Source: an uncultured Acidimicrobiales bacterium (lineage in GTDB: Bacteria > Actinomycetota > Acidimicrobiia > Acidimicrobiales > Aldehydirespiratoraceae). From it: a stretch of DNA of 64,000 bases. Shown here in pieces: positions 22,707 to 30,858 of this stretch. The stretch lies in the NCBI GenBank assembly GCA_958296055.1, contig CATQHS010000001.1, positions 1,956,277 through 2,020,276 on the forward strand, in the 5' to 3' direction. A program made the position numbers and the translations under genes. The notes beneath the pieces are model-generated. The model worked only from the letters and a program-made list of their open reading frames with translations, did no database searches and was not told the DNA's origin. Position 1 is the first letter of the stretch; each line of letters starts with the position of its first letter.

Positions 22707-24251
22707 GTGAGACCCGCCGGGTCGGGGGAGGTGGCGGCGGGCGCGGCCGGGGTGGCCAGCGGTCATCCGGTGGCGGCCGAAGCCGGGATGGAGGCCCTGG
22801 CCGCCGGGGGCAGCGCGGTGGACGCGGCCCTGGCCGCCGCTTTCACCCAGTGGGTGGTCAACGCCCCGCAGTGCGGACCGGGCGGCGAGCTGCTGGCCCT
22901 AGTGGCCGGCGCTGGTGCCGTCACCGCCTACGGGGGCTGGTCCCGGATCCCGGCGGCCATCGACCCCGCCGCGCCGCTCACCGACCGGGGGCCTCGGTCG
23001 GCGGCGGTGCCGGGGGCGCTGCGGGGGGCCGAGGCGGTGTGGGAGGCCCATGGCCGCCTGAGCTGGCCCGACCTGTTCGCCGCCGCCCTAGCCGCGGCCG
23101 ACGGCCACGAGATGACCCCTCGCATGAGCGAGGTTTACGCCTTGGTGGTGGCCAAGGGCTTCGGTGAGGCTCTGGACCGGATGCTCGGATCGTCCGAGCC
23201 CCCCCGGCCTGGTCAGGCGATCCGGCTGGCCGCTCTGGGCGAGAGCCTGGCCGAGGTGGCGGCTGGCGGGGCCGACGCCTTCTACCTCGGTGCCCTGGGC
23301 GACCGGGTGGCTGCCGCCGCCGTCGCCGACGGGGCCTGGCTCCGGCCCCAGGACCTGCCCGGGGTGGAGGCCGTCGTCGCCCCGGCCATTCGCTACGAGT
23401 TCGACGACATCGAGGTGTGGGTGTCGCCGCCGCCGAGCTACGCCCCCATCACCCCGGCGCTGCTGGCTGCGGTGGGCCCTGATGACGACCCGGCCGGGAG
23501 GGCCTTCGCCGCCGTCCAGGTTCCGCTGATCGAGGAGCGTCTGACCGCCCTGTGCGTCCAGGGCCGAGCCGGCACCACGGTGACGGCCGCGGTCGACGGC
23601 GACGGTCTGTCGGTCGTCGTGGTCCACAGTCTGGCCGGCATCCAGTTCGGCTCGGGCTGGGTGGCGGGCGACACCGGCATCGCCCTGTCCAACCGGGTCG
23701 GCGCCTCCCGGTCGAACCGGCCCGACCTGCCCGGCGCCCATCCCCGGGGGGGCGAGATCCTGCCCCACACCCTCAGCGCCGCCCACGTGCGCCGCACCGA
23801 GCCGGCCCGGGCCCGGTGGATGACCCTGGCCACCTCTGGCGGCGACCGGCAGGTCCAGTGGCTGGCCCAGGCCGTGCAGCGGTTCCGCCGAGGCGAGCCC
23901 ACCGCCGAGATCGTGTCAGGCTCCCGCTGGTTCGTGTGCCCCGAAGGCGACCGGTTCGGCGTCCCGGACGGGATCGGGCTGCCCTGGTACGCCTACGCCG
24001 AGCCCGGCGTCGTGTGGCGCGACGACGCCCGAGTCGCCGGCTACGAGGTGAAGCGGTCCGGCAACGTGGGCGGCGGCATGCAGGTTGTGATCGGCCTCGA
24101 CGACGGCGCCGTCGAGCTGGGCAGCGACCCCAGAGCGGCCGGCGGCGCCCGAGCCGTGGAGGCGGTCAGAGCGGCCGGGTCGCGGCCTGGCGCGGGGGCG
24201 GGTTCGGCCGGAGCCGTCGGCGAGGAGGCTGATTCGTGTATCTCGAGTTGA
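22707..24251 (+). CDS. Gamma-glutamyltransferase-family protein
   Basis: A 514-residue Ntn-hydrolase of the gamma-glutamyltransferase family. The start has ASGHPVAAEAGMEALAAGGSAVDAALAAA, typical of this family's first helices; the autoprocessing/nucleophile Thr is probably T290 in RAGTTVTAAVDGDG, followed by FGSG (here QFGSGWV), ending with VGGGMQVVIGLDDG. No signal peptide is evident, unlike classic periplasmic GGT, so it may be a cytoplasmic amidase or acylase of this fold. The stop overlaps the acyl-CoA dehydrogenase start by 16 bases. A low-complexity Ala/Gly tail ends the protein. Confidence 0.8.
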   Translation: MRPAGSGEVAAGAAGVASGHPVAAEAGMEALAAGGSAVDAALAAAFTQWVVNAPQCGPGGELLALVAGAGAVTAYGGWSRIPAAIDPAAPLTDRGPRSAAVPGALRGAEAVWEAHGRLSWPDLFAAALAAADGHEMTPRMSEVYALVVAKGFGEALDRMLGSSEPPRPGQAIRLAALGESLAEVAAGGADAFYLGALGDRVAAAAVADGAWLRPQDLPGVEAVVAPAIRYEFDDIEVWVSPPPSYAPITPALLAAVGPDDDPAGRAFAAVQVPLIEERLTALCVQGRAGTTVTAAVDGDGLSVVVVHSLAGIQFGSGWVAGDTGIALSNRVGASRSNRPDLPGAHPRGGEILPHTLSAAHVRRTEPARARWMTLATSGGDRQVQWLAQAVQRFRRGEPTAEIVSGSRWFVCPEGDRFGVPDGIGLPWYAYAEPGVVWRDDARVAGYEVKRSGNVGGGMQVVIGLDDGAVELGSDPRAAGGARAVEAVRAAGSRPGAGAGSAGAVGEEADSCISS

Positions 24252-25378
24252 AGTTCGCCGCCGAGGACTGGGCTGCGGCCACCGTGGAGGCCATGTCCGC
24301 CTTCGCGGCCGAGCACCGGGCCGAGCTGCGGGACTGCCAGCGGGCCGCCCGGTTCCCGGCCGAGCTGTACGCCGAGATGGGCCGTCGGGGCTGGGTCGGC
24401 CCGTTCACCCCGACTGACGAGGGCGGCAGCGGCTTGGGGGTGGCCGAGTACTGCCTCATCGAGGAGGAGGTGGGCCGGTGCGGGCTGGTCTCGCCCCAGA
24501 TCTCCATCCAGGGCCAGCGCTGGCTGATCGACTGGGGCACCCCCGAGCAGCGCCGCCGCTACCTGCCGGGGATGGCCCGGGGCGACCTGATTTTCTCGGA
24601 GTCGATATCGGAGCCCGGCGTGGGGTCGTCCATGAAGCTCATGGAGTCCACCGCCCGCCGAGACGGCGACGATTGGGTCCTCAACGGGGCCAAGACCCAC
24701 GTCAACCTGGGACACCAGAGCCACGTGACCCTGGTGTACGCCATCGCCCCCGAGGGCATCACCGCCTTCTTGGTGGACACCGACCTCGACGGCGTGGAGA
24801 CCCGGCCCACCGACCCCATCGGCCTGCGGCTGATCCCCACCGCCGACGTGGTCCTCACCGATGTGCGGGTGCCGGGCTCGGCGGTTCTGGGCGAAGCGGG
24901 CCGGGGCATGGACACCTTCTTCTCCACCTTCAACATGAGCCGGCTGGGCAACGCGTCGGAGCTGATCGGGTTCGGCCGCCGGGCCCTGGCCGACGCCATC
25001 GCCTACGGCCGGGACCGCCAGGTCGGCGCTTCGATGGTCACCGACTTCCAGGGGATTCAGTGGACGGTGGCCGACTGCTACGGCGACCTGTACGGGGCGT
25101 CGCTGGCCCGGGACCGGGCCGCCAATCTCCACGCCGCCGGGGCCGACGTGGCCCTGGCCACCTCGCTGGCCAAGAAGATGGCCATCGACGCCTCCGAGCA
25201 CGCGGTCAACGAGGCCTTCGCCCTCACCGGCGGGCACGGTCTGTACACCGACACCGACTACGGCCAACTCCTGCACGACATGAAAGTGCTGCGGGTGGCC
25301 GGGGGGTCCTTAGAGGTGTTGCGCAACTACGTCGCCCGCCGGGTGCTGCGCTCCGACGACTACGAGGGCCTCGGGTGA
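24236..25378 (+). CDS. Acyl-CoA dehydrogenase
   Basis: A 380-residue flavoenzyme of the acyl-CoA dehydrogenase family, from GTG 24236. Seen: the N-terminal helical domain (PAELYAEMGRRGWVGPFTPTDEGGSGLGVAEYCLIEEEV), the middle beta domain (FSESISEPGVGSSMKLMESTARRDGDDWVLNGAKTHVNLG) and the C-terminal helices with FALTGGHGLYTDTDYGQLLHDMKVLRVAGGSLEVLRNYVARRVL. The catalytic Glu position near the end (GGSLEVLRN) fits. It would pass electrons to an ETF, and a fused ETF lies at 36.4-38.3 kb. The gene is inside a tight operon with the acyl-CoA ligase that follows. Confidence 0.9.
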   Translation: MYLELKFAAEDWAAATVEAMSAFAAEHRAELRDCQRAARFPAELYAEMGRRGWVGPFTPTDEGGSGLGVAEYCLIEEEVGRCGLVSPQISIQGQRWLIDWGTPEQRRRYLPGMARGDLIFSESISEPGVGSSMKLMESTARRDGDDWVLNGAKTHVNLGHQSHVTLVYAIAPEGITAFLVDTDLDGVETRPTDPIGLRLIPTADVVLTDVRVPGSAVLGEAGRGMDTFFSTFNMSRLGNASELIGFGRRALADAIAYGRDRQVGASMVTDFQGIQWTVADCYGDLYGASLARDRAANLHAAGADVALATSLAKKMAIDASEHAVNEAFALTGGHGLYTDTDYGQLLHDMKVLRVAGGSLEVLRNYVARRVLRSDDYEGLG

Positions 25379-25430
25379 GCGGCCCCGGCTTGGCGTTAGA
25401 GGGGGCCGACTCCGACGGCTGGAGGCAGGC

Positions 25431-26930
25431 GTGAGGAACCTGGCCCAGCTCGTTTTGGACCGGGCCGAGCGGCGGCCCGGCGCCGCCTTCGGCATGGCCG
25501 GAACCGGGTTCACCCTCGGTGAGGCCACCGAGCAAGCCGCGGGCGCGGTCGGGGCCCTGGCCGCGGCCGGGGTGGGGGCCGGCAGCCGGGTGGCTGTGGT
25601 CGGCGCCACCTCCAACAGCTTCCTGACCGGCTGGCTGGGTTTGGTGCTGGCCGGGGCCGAGCCGGCCCTGATCAACCCGGCCTACCCGGCCGACCTGATC
25701 GCCGAGATGCTGGCCCGGCTGGCGCCCGACGCCGTGCTGTGGATCGGCCTCGACCCGGCCCCGGCCGCCGCGTCCGCAGCCGTCCACCTCGACGGCGGCC
25801 GCCTCGACCAGGGCGTGTTGCTGGCGTCCGGCGGGCGGGCGGTGAGCGGCCCCGTCCCCGATCCGCTGCCCGGCCTGGGCCGAGACCGCTTGGACGTGGC
25901 CGGGTACATGCACACCTCGGGCACCACCGGGGTGCCCAAGTTCTGCGAGCAGACCCACGAGTACTACCTGCGGCTGGGCCGGTTCATCGCCGACTCGATG
26001 TGCCTTTCGGACGCCGACACCGTCCTGGCCCCCTTGCCCATGTTCCACATCAACCCCTTGGGCTACGGGGTGGTGGGCGGCCTGACCGGCGGCAGCGGCG
26101 TGTTGGGAATGGAGGGGTTCTCGGCTCGGCGGTTCTGGCCCGCGGTGAAGGACTGCGGCGCCACCGTGCTGATCCTGCACGCCCCGCCGGTGGAGATCCT
26201 CAAGCGGGCCACCACCGCCGCCGACGCGGCCGGCCACCGGGTGACCCGCATGTTCTACGCCGACCCGGAGTTCCTGGAGACCTTCTCGGTCCCCTTGGGG
26301 TTCTCGGCCTACGGCTCCACCGAGGCCGGGGGGCTGTGCCACATCTGGGCCTGGCGGCGGGGCGACCCCTGCGATTCGAGTCGCCTGCCCGAGGGCGCCG
26401 CCCGCTACGGCGGCCGGTCCCGCCACGATGTGGAGTGGAGGGTCGACGCCGAGGGGGAGATCGGCGTGCGGGGCGCCGCCCCCGGCGTGCTGTTCAACGG
26501 CTATCGGCGGGGCTCGAAGTTGGAGTGCCCCTTCGACCCCGACGGCTGGTTCGCCACTGGCGACCTGGGCCGGACCGACGAGGCCGGGAACCTGGTGTTC
26601 ATCGAGCGCCGAGCCGAGTCGATCCGGGTCAAGGGCGAGTTCGTGCCCATCGGCTACGTCGAGCAGCGCCTGACCGCAGTCGAGGGCCTCGGCGACCTGG
26701 CCGTATGGCGCCGTCGCAGCGAACTGGTGGACGACGAGATCGTCTTGTACGTGACGGCCGCCGCCCCTCTCCCGATGGACCGCATCCGCTCGGCCGCGGC
26801 CGAGCTGCCGCCGTTCATGCGGCCGTCGTCGGTGGTGCGGGTGGCGGAGATCCCCCGCGACTCGGGGGTGGGCAAGGTGCGCCGCCGGTTGTTGGCCGAC
26901 GCTCAGGCCCTGGAGGTGGCCGAGCTGTGA
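25431..26930 (+). CDS. AMP-forming acyl-CoA synthetase-like ligase
   Basis: A 499-residue ANL-family ligase from GTG 25431. The P-loop-like motif is YMHTSGTTGVPKF (about residues 157-169), the A5 motif is FSAYGSTEAGG, and GWFATGDLGRTDEAGNLVFIERRAESIRVKGEFV carries the A7-A8 Asp/Arg and hinge. It activates a carboxylic acid with ATP and CoA. The A10 lysine is expected near DSGVGKVRRRLL at the end. It probably makes the substrate of the acyl-CoA dehydrogenase upstream. Its stop overlaps the next gene's GTG (GTGA). Confidence 0.9.
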   Translation: MRNLAQLVLDRAERRPGAAFGMAGTGFTLGEATEQAAGAVGALAAAGVGAGSRVAVVGATSNSFLTGWLGLVLAGAEPALINPAYPADLIAEMLARLAPDAVLWIGLDPAPAAASAAVHLDGGRLDQGVLLASGGRAVSGPVPDPLPGLGRDRLDVAGYMHTSGTTGVPKFCEQTHEYYLRLGRFIADSMCLSDADTVLAPLPMFHINPLGYGVVGGLTGGSGVLGMEGFSARRFWPAVKDCGATVLILHAPPVEILKRATTAADAAGHRVTRMFYADPEFLETFSVPLGFSAYGSTEAGGLCHIWAWRRGDPCDSSRLPEGAARYGGRSRHDVEWRVDAEGEIGVRGAAPGVLFNGYRRGSKLECPFDPDGWFATGDLGRTDEAGNLVFIERRAESIRVKGEFVPIGYVEQRLTAVEGLGDLAVWRRRSELVDDEIVLYVTAAAPLPMDRIRSAAAELPPFMRPSSVVRVAEIPRDSGVGKVRRRLLADAQALEVAEL

Positions 26931-27781
26931 TCGACGGGGATGACCTTGGCGGGGGCGGAGCGGTGATCGACGGGATGGTCGACTTCCATGTCCATTCGGC
27001 GCCCAGCCTGTCGCCCCGCCACACGCACGATCCCGACACGCTGGAAGAGGCCCGGGCCGCCGGGATCGCCACCTTCGTGCTGAAGGCCCACGAGGGCTCC
27101 TCGGCCGAACGGGCTGAGCTGCTGGGGGCCGAGGCGGTGGGCGGTGTGGTGCTGAACTCGCCGGTGGGCGGGGCCAACCCCGACGCGGTGGCGGTGGCCG
27201 CCCGGCTCGGGGCCCGGGTGGTGTGGCTGCCCACCATCTCCTCGCCCACCCACGTGGCCGCCTGCGAGCAGCCCGAGCTGGCCGCCCACCGGGGGATCTC
27301 GTTTAGAACGGTGCCGGTGGTGGAAGACGGGGCGGTGCGCCGCGAGTGGCTGGAGGTGTTCGACGAAGCGGCCCGCCATCAGATGGTGCTGGCCTCGGGG
27401 CATCTGTCCATGGACGAGGCGGTGACCGCCCTGGGCGCGGCCCGGGCTCGGGGGGTGGAGCGCTTGATTGTGAACCATCCGGGCTTGAACTTCCTGGGCT
27501 GGCGGGACGAGCACGCCGAGCTTTTCCGGGGGCTGGGGGCCTGCCTGGAGATCGGGGTGTTGGCCGACCTGCTGGCCGGCCCCACCGGCCCGACCACCGA
27601 GGACCTGGTGGCGGGCTACCCCCACGAGCTGCTGGTGTTCGGCAGCGACCTTGGCCACCGGGACTATCCGCCCCTCGCCGAAGGCGTCCGGTCTTGGGTC
27701 GAGCGTCTCGACCCCATCCTGGGCGACGCTGGCCTGGAGAAGGTGGCCCGCGCCTCAGCCCTGGAGCTCCTAACCCCATGA
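26927..27781 (+). CDS. DUF6282-like metal-dependent hydrolase
   Basis: A 284-residue amidohydrolase-like protein. GTG 26927 overlaps the ligase stop and has GGAGG at 26912-26916; a second GTG at 26963 is possible. VDFHVHSAPSLSPR supplies a DxHxH metal site near the N-terminus; LKAHEGSS, ASGHLS and VNHPG carry further His, and FGSDLGHRDYPP a final Asp. This pattern fits the DUF6282/PHP-like hydrolases, whose substrates are mostly unknown. In this operon it may open or hydrolyse an amide or lactone intermediate. Confidence 0.75.
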   Translation: MIDGDDLGGGGAVIDGMVDFHVHSAPSLSPRHTHDPDTLEEARAAGIATFVLKAHEGSSAERAELLGAEAVGGVVLNSPVGGANPDAVAVAARLGARVVWLPTISSPTHVAACEQPELAAHRGISFRTVPVVEDGAVRREWLEVFDEAARHQMVLASGHLSMDEAVTALGAARARGVERLIVNHPGLNFLGWRDEHAELFRGLGACLEIGVLADLLAGPTGPTTEDLVAGYPHELLVFGSDLGHRDYPPLAEGVRSWVERLDPILGDAGLEKVARASALELLTP

Positions 27782-27837
27782 GGCTGCCCGCCGGTGAATG
27801 CCTATCGGAGGGGAACCGGGTGGCCGGAGGAGGCGCG

Positions 27838-28932
27838 GTGAGCATGGCGGCGGGCCGCGGGGTGAGGCGGGTGGCGGTTCTGCCGGGGGACGGGGTGGGG
27901 GCCGAGGTGACGGCCGGGCCCCTGGAGCTGCTAGAGGCCATCGCCGCGGCGGGGCGGATCGAGCTCACCGGGCCCTGGCCGGTCGGGGCCTCGGCCTTCG
28001 GCGCCCACGGAACGGGGCTGCCCTCCGAAACCCTCGACGCTTGCGACGCGGCCGACGCCCTGTTCCTGGGGGCCATCGGCGAGCACCCCGGCGTCTCGCT
28101 GGAGGACTACCGGCCCGAGAAGGCCATCATCGGACTGCGGGAGCTATACGACCTGCGGGTCAGCATCCGCCCGGTCCGCCGGGTCGAGCACTCCGCCCGT
28201 CCGCCGCTGATCGTGTTGCGCAACCTGCTGGGCGGGGCCTATGGAACCGCCGACACCCACGCCGAGAGCGACGGGCAGGCGCCGGCCGCCGACCGGCTGA
28301 TCCTGACCCCGGACCAGATCGTCGAGCTGGCCGAGTTGGCCTGCGACATGGTGGAGCGGGGCCTGGCCTCCCGGATCATCTCGGTGGACAAGGCCAACCT
28401 GCTGGCCACCAGCCGACTGTGGCGCCGGACTACCGGGGCGGTGGCGGCCCGGCGAGGGGCGCCGATTGCCCACACCTACGTGGACCGCATGGCCTACGAG
28501 CTGGCCCACGACGACGTGGTGGGCGATGCCGTGATCCTCACCGAGGGCCTCTTCGGCGACATCCTCAGCGACTTGGCCGCGGGCCGGGCCGGGACCATCG
28601 CCCTGGTCGGGTCAGCCAGCGTCAACCCCAGTTCGCCGGTGCGGGGCCGCTGCGTCGGGCTGTTCGAGCCCAGCCACGGCTCTGCCCCCCGCCACGCCGG
28701 TGCCGGGCGGGTCAACCCCTCCGGGGCCTACATGGCCCTGGTGTCGATGCTGGAGTGGTTCCCCGAGACCGCCGACCTGGCCCCGGCCGTCTCCGACGCC
28801 CTGAGCGAGGCACTGCGGGCCGGCCCCTGGACTTACGATCTAGCCCCGGCCGGGTCCGAACCGGCCAGCACCGAGGCCTTCGCGGCCGCGGTCAACCGTC
28901 GGGCCCGGCCTCGGCTGGCCGAGCGGCTGTGA
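27838..28932 (+). CDS. Isocitrate/isopropylmalate dehydrogenase-family enzyme
   Basis: A 364-residue enzyme. GTG 27838 follows GGAGGAGG by four bases; ATG 27844 is the alternative. The family pattern is clear: VAVLPGDGVGAEVT at the start, LYDLRVSIRPVRR (substrate arginines), SVDKANLLATSRLWR, and ILTEGLFGDILSDLAAGRAG with the metal Asp residues, then FEPSHGSAPRHAGAGRVNPSG for NAD binding. These enzymes oxidise and decarboxylate 2-hydroxy acids with NAD: isopropylmalate, tartrate or homologues. No leuCD is near, so leucine synthesis is unlikely and a tartrate- or malate-like substrate is the better guess. Confidence 0.85.
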   Translation: MSMAAGRGVRRVAVLPGDGVGAEVTAGPLELLEAIAAAGRIELTGPWPVGASAFGAHGTGLPSETLDACDAADALFLGAIGEHPGVSLEDYRPEKAIIGLRELYDLRVSIRPVRRVEHSARPPLIVLRNLLGGAYGTADTHAESDGQAPAADRLILTPDQIVELAELACDMVERGLASRIISVDKANLLATSRLWRRTTGAVAARRGAPIAHTYVDRMAYELAHDDVVGDAVILTEGLFGDILSDLAAGRAGTIALVGSASVNPSSPVRGRCVGLFEPSHGSAPRHAGAGRVNPSGAYMALVSMLEWFPETADLAPAVSDALSEALRAGPWTYDLAPAGSEPASTEAFAAAVNRRARPRLAERL

Positions 28933-28940
28933 GGTCAGCG

Positions 28941-29003
28941 ATGGCGAGCGAGGCGGTTCCGACGAGCGAGACGCTGCGCTTCGACTGGGGAGGTTCCCGA
29001 TGA
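28941..29003 (+). CDS. Possible 20-residue leader peptide before the cyclodeaminase gene
   Basis: A short frame from ATG 28941 (MASEAVPTSETLRFDWGGSR) whose stop overlaps the ATG at 29000 (ATGA). The part SETLRFD resembles the beginning SEVLHFD of the next protein, and the DNA is also alike, so this looks like a partial duplication of the gene start. It may be translated as a coupler, or it may be a remnant. Confidence 0.3.
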   Translation: MASEAVPTSETLRFDWGGSR

Positions 29004-29926
29004 GCGAGGTCCTGCATTTCGACGAGCGGCGGATCGCCGAGCTGTGCGACCTGGCCACCGTCACCGACTGGCTGGAGCAGGCCTGGGAGGACCTCGGGCA
29101 GGGCCGGGCCGACACCACGCTGCGGGTCCGCGCCGGCACCAAGGAGCTCATGGCCAGCGCCATGTCGGCCACCTGGCCTCGCCACCGGGTGGGCGGGGGC
29201 AAGCTGTACCTCACCCATCCCGGCGGGTTCGCCTTCCTGGTGGCGCTGTTCAGCCCGGACGGCGGTCTGCTGGCCACCTTCGACGGGGCCGGGCTGACGG
29301 CCACTCGCACCGCGGCCGCCACCGCGGTGGCCCTGCGGCGGCTCAAGCCGCCCCACGCCGGCGTCTGCGCCCTGTTCGGCACCGGCGCCCAGGCCAAGCC
29401 CCATGTGCTGGCCTTGGCCCAGGAGTTGGATGTCGTCGACCTGCGGATCTGGGGCCGCAACCAGGCCAAGGCCGAAGCCCTGGCCGCTTGGGCCAACCGC
29501 CAGGGCGTCCCGGCCCGGTCCGCCTCCGCCGACGAGGCTGTGGATGGTGCCGGGGTGGTGGTGACGGTGACCGCCAGCTACGAGCCGGTGTTCGACGGCG
29601 CCCGGCTGGATGCGGGAGCGCTGGTGTGCGCGGTCGGGTCCACCAAGGCCGACCGCCGGGAGCTGGACGCGACCGCGGTGCGGCGGGCCGGTTTCGTGGT
29701 CAGCGACAGCGCTGAGGGGGCCCGCACCGAGGCCGGGGACCTGATCGGGGCCGCGGCTGACGGCGCGTTCGACTGGGACGACTTGGTCGACCTAGCCGAT
29801 GTGGCCGCGGGCCGGGCCGTCCCGCCCGAGCCGGGCTCGTGCATCGTGTTGTTCGAGTCCCAGGGGGTCGCCCTGCAAGACGTGGTGGCCGCCACCCTCG
29901 CCTACCAGCGCGAAGGCCCGGGTTAG
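29000..29926 (+). CDS. Ornithine cyclodeaminase/mu-crystallin family protein
   Basis: A 308-residue protein from ATG 29000, preceded by GGGGAGG. The NAD(P)-binding region is GVCALFGTGAQAKPHVLAL (about 114-132) with a Rossmann continuation RIWGRNQAKAEALA, and the C-terminal SDSAEGARTEAGDLIGA is the family signature. Members include ornithine cyclodeaminase, alanine dehydrogenase-type and ketimine reductases. The Lys of the catalytic region (KLYLTHPGG) is present in the first domain. A role as a ketimine reductase or amino-acid dehydrogenase would fit the neighbouring catabolic genes, but it is not proven. It converges on the coiled-coil gene, overlapping by four bases. Confidence 0.85.
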   Translation: MSEVLHFDERRIAELCDLATVTDWLEQAWEDLGQGRADTTLRVRAGTKELMASAMSATWPRHRVGGGKLYLTHPGGFAFLVALFSPDGGLLATFDGAGLTATRTAAATAVALRRLKPPHAGVCALFGTGAQAKPHVLALAQELDVVDLRIWGRNQAKAEALAAWANRQGVPARSASADEAVDGAGVVVTVTASYEPVFDGARLDAGALVCAVGSTKADRRELDATAVRRAGFVVSDSAEGARTEAGDLIGAAADGAFDWDDLVDLADVAAGRAVPPEPGSCIVLFESQGVALQDVVAATLAYQREGPG

Positions 29927-30324
29927 CCGCCAGCCGGGACGGGGGCCTCAGGCAGGCGGGATTCGATCCGGCCAATCCGCTCACTCAGCCAGGCCACGTC
30001 CTTGCCGAGCGCAGCGACGTCTTTACCGAGCGCTTCCACATCTTTACCGACCGCCTCAATCTGGGCCGTCAGCTCACTCCGCTGCTTGTCGATCATGGCG
30101 GTGAGTTCGAGCCGCTGCTTGTCGATCATGGCGGTGAGCTCGAGCCGCTGCTTGTCGATCATGGCGGTGAGTTCGAGCCGCTGTTGGTCGATGCGGTCGT
30201 TGGTGGCGTCGATCTTCAAGGACAGGCTGTCGCGGAGAGAGTTCATCGACCTGGTGATCCACCACGGCATGGCCAGCAGCGCGGCGATGCACACGCTCAG
30301 CAGGGACACGATGGTGGTCTCCAC
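29923..30324 (-). CDS. Membrane-anchored coiled-coil protein of unknown function
   Basis: A 133-residue protein from GTG 30324, directly after the stop of the NTF2-like gene. One hydrophobic segment (about residues 5-23) is followed by a long coiled coil: four near-identical 11-residue repeats (MIDKQRLELTA type, about 47-87) and then VGKDVEALGKDVAALGKDVAWL heptads. The tail is Pro-rich. No enzyme motif is visible. The 33-base DNA repeats that encode it could expand or contract. Confidence 0.6.
   Translation of the reverse strand: METTIVSLLSVCIAALLAMPWWITRSMNSLRDSLSLKIDATNDRIDQQRLELTAMIDKQRLELTAMIDKQRLELTAMIDKQRSELTAQIEAVGKDVEALGKDVAALGKDVAWLSERIGRIESRLPEAPVPAGG
30081..30179. repeat. 33-bp tandem repeats inside the coiled-coil gene
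   Basis: Units start at 30081, 30114 and 30147, with a diverged fourth at 30180. They read GCTGCTTGTCGATCATGGCG... and differ by one or two bases. Each encodes one 11-residue coiled-coil repeat on the minus strand, so repeat changes keep the frame. Confidence 0.75.
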
Positions 30325-30783
30325 TCAGCCCTCGGGGATTGGGCGGCGGCCGAAGGACTGCTGGGGCACGCCCCGATAGAGCGAGAAGTGACCCTGGACG
30401 CCCCGCCAGGGCCCGCCGAGGCCGTCGCGGATCAGCACGAAGGTGCACCGGCCGGGCCGGTCGAAGGGCTCCTGGTCCTCGGTGAACCCGGTGGAGGCCC
30501 AGGTCACCGCCACCGCGGCCATGAGCCGGTCCGGGGAGACGGTGGTCCGCATCCCGGCGCTGTCCAGCCGGAAGTCCTCGATGGTGGGCCACACCCGCCG
30601 CCACTGGGCGTCCACGAACTGCTCCACCCCCTCCACCACGTCGCGGAAGGTGCTGAAGCTGATCACGCCGGGGTCCATCATGGCCGCGGCCGCGGCGAAC
30701 TCGAGGCGGGCCACATGGCCGGAGAAGCGGTCCACCCACTCCCGCAGGGAGCGCTCGTCGCCGGTTTCGGGGATTCCGGGCAC
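30325..30783 (-). CDS. NTF2/SnoaL-like domain protein
   Basis: A 152-residue protein from GTG 30783. A helical start (REWVDRFSGHVARLEFAAAAAMM), then VISFSTFRDVVEGVEQFVDAQWRRVWPTIEDF and a beta sheet (MAAVAVTWASTGF... GRCTFVLIRDG... GQGHFSLYRG-like, here VQGHFSLYRG) form the cone-shaped NTF2 fold used by SnoaL cyclases, dehydratases and isomerases, or by DUF4440-type binding proteins. Catalytic residues cannot be assigned. The next gene on this strand, the coiled-coil protein, starts at the stop with no gap. A TACGAT box lies seven bases before the start, suggesting leaderless expression. Confidence 0.7.
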   Translation of the reverse strand: MPGIPETGDERSLREWVDRFSGHVARLEFAAAAAMMDPGVISFSTFRDVVEGVEQFVDAQWRRVWPTIEDFRLDSAGMRTTVSPDRLMAAVAVTWASTGFTEDQEPFDRPGRCTFVLIRDGLGGPWRGVQGHFSLYRGVPQQSFGRRPIPEG

Positions 30784-30790
30784 GGGCAAT

Positions 30791-30796
30791 ATCGTA
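30791..30796 (-). promoter_or_regulatory. -10 box TACGAT, likely leaderless start of NTF2-like gene
   Basis: TACGAT read on the minus strand ends seven bases before GTG 30783; no Shine-Dalgarno sequence is present. Confidence 0.45.
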
Positions 30797-30858
30797 GGCA
30801 GGTTCGGGCCGGCCCCCGGTTCGGGCGCCAGACCGAGCCGGAGAAGGACGCCACGCCC

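Noticed and set aside
27838-28932. leuB in a leucine operon
   Set aside because: The protein is of the family, but no leuA, leuC or leuD is adjacent, so the specific name is not supported.
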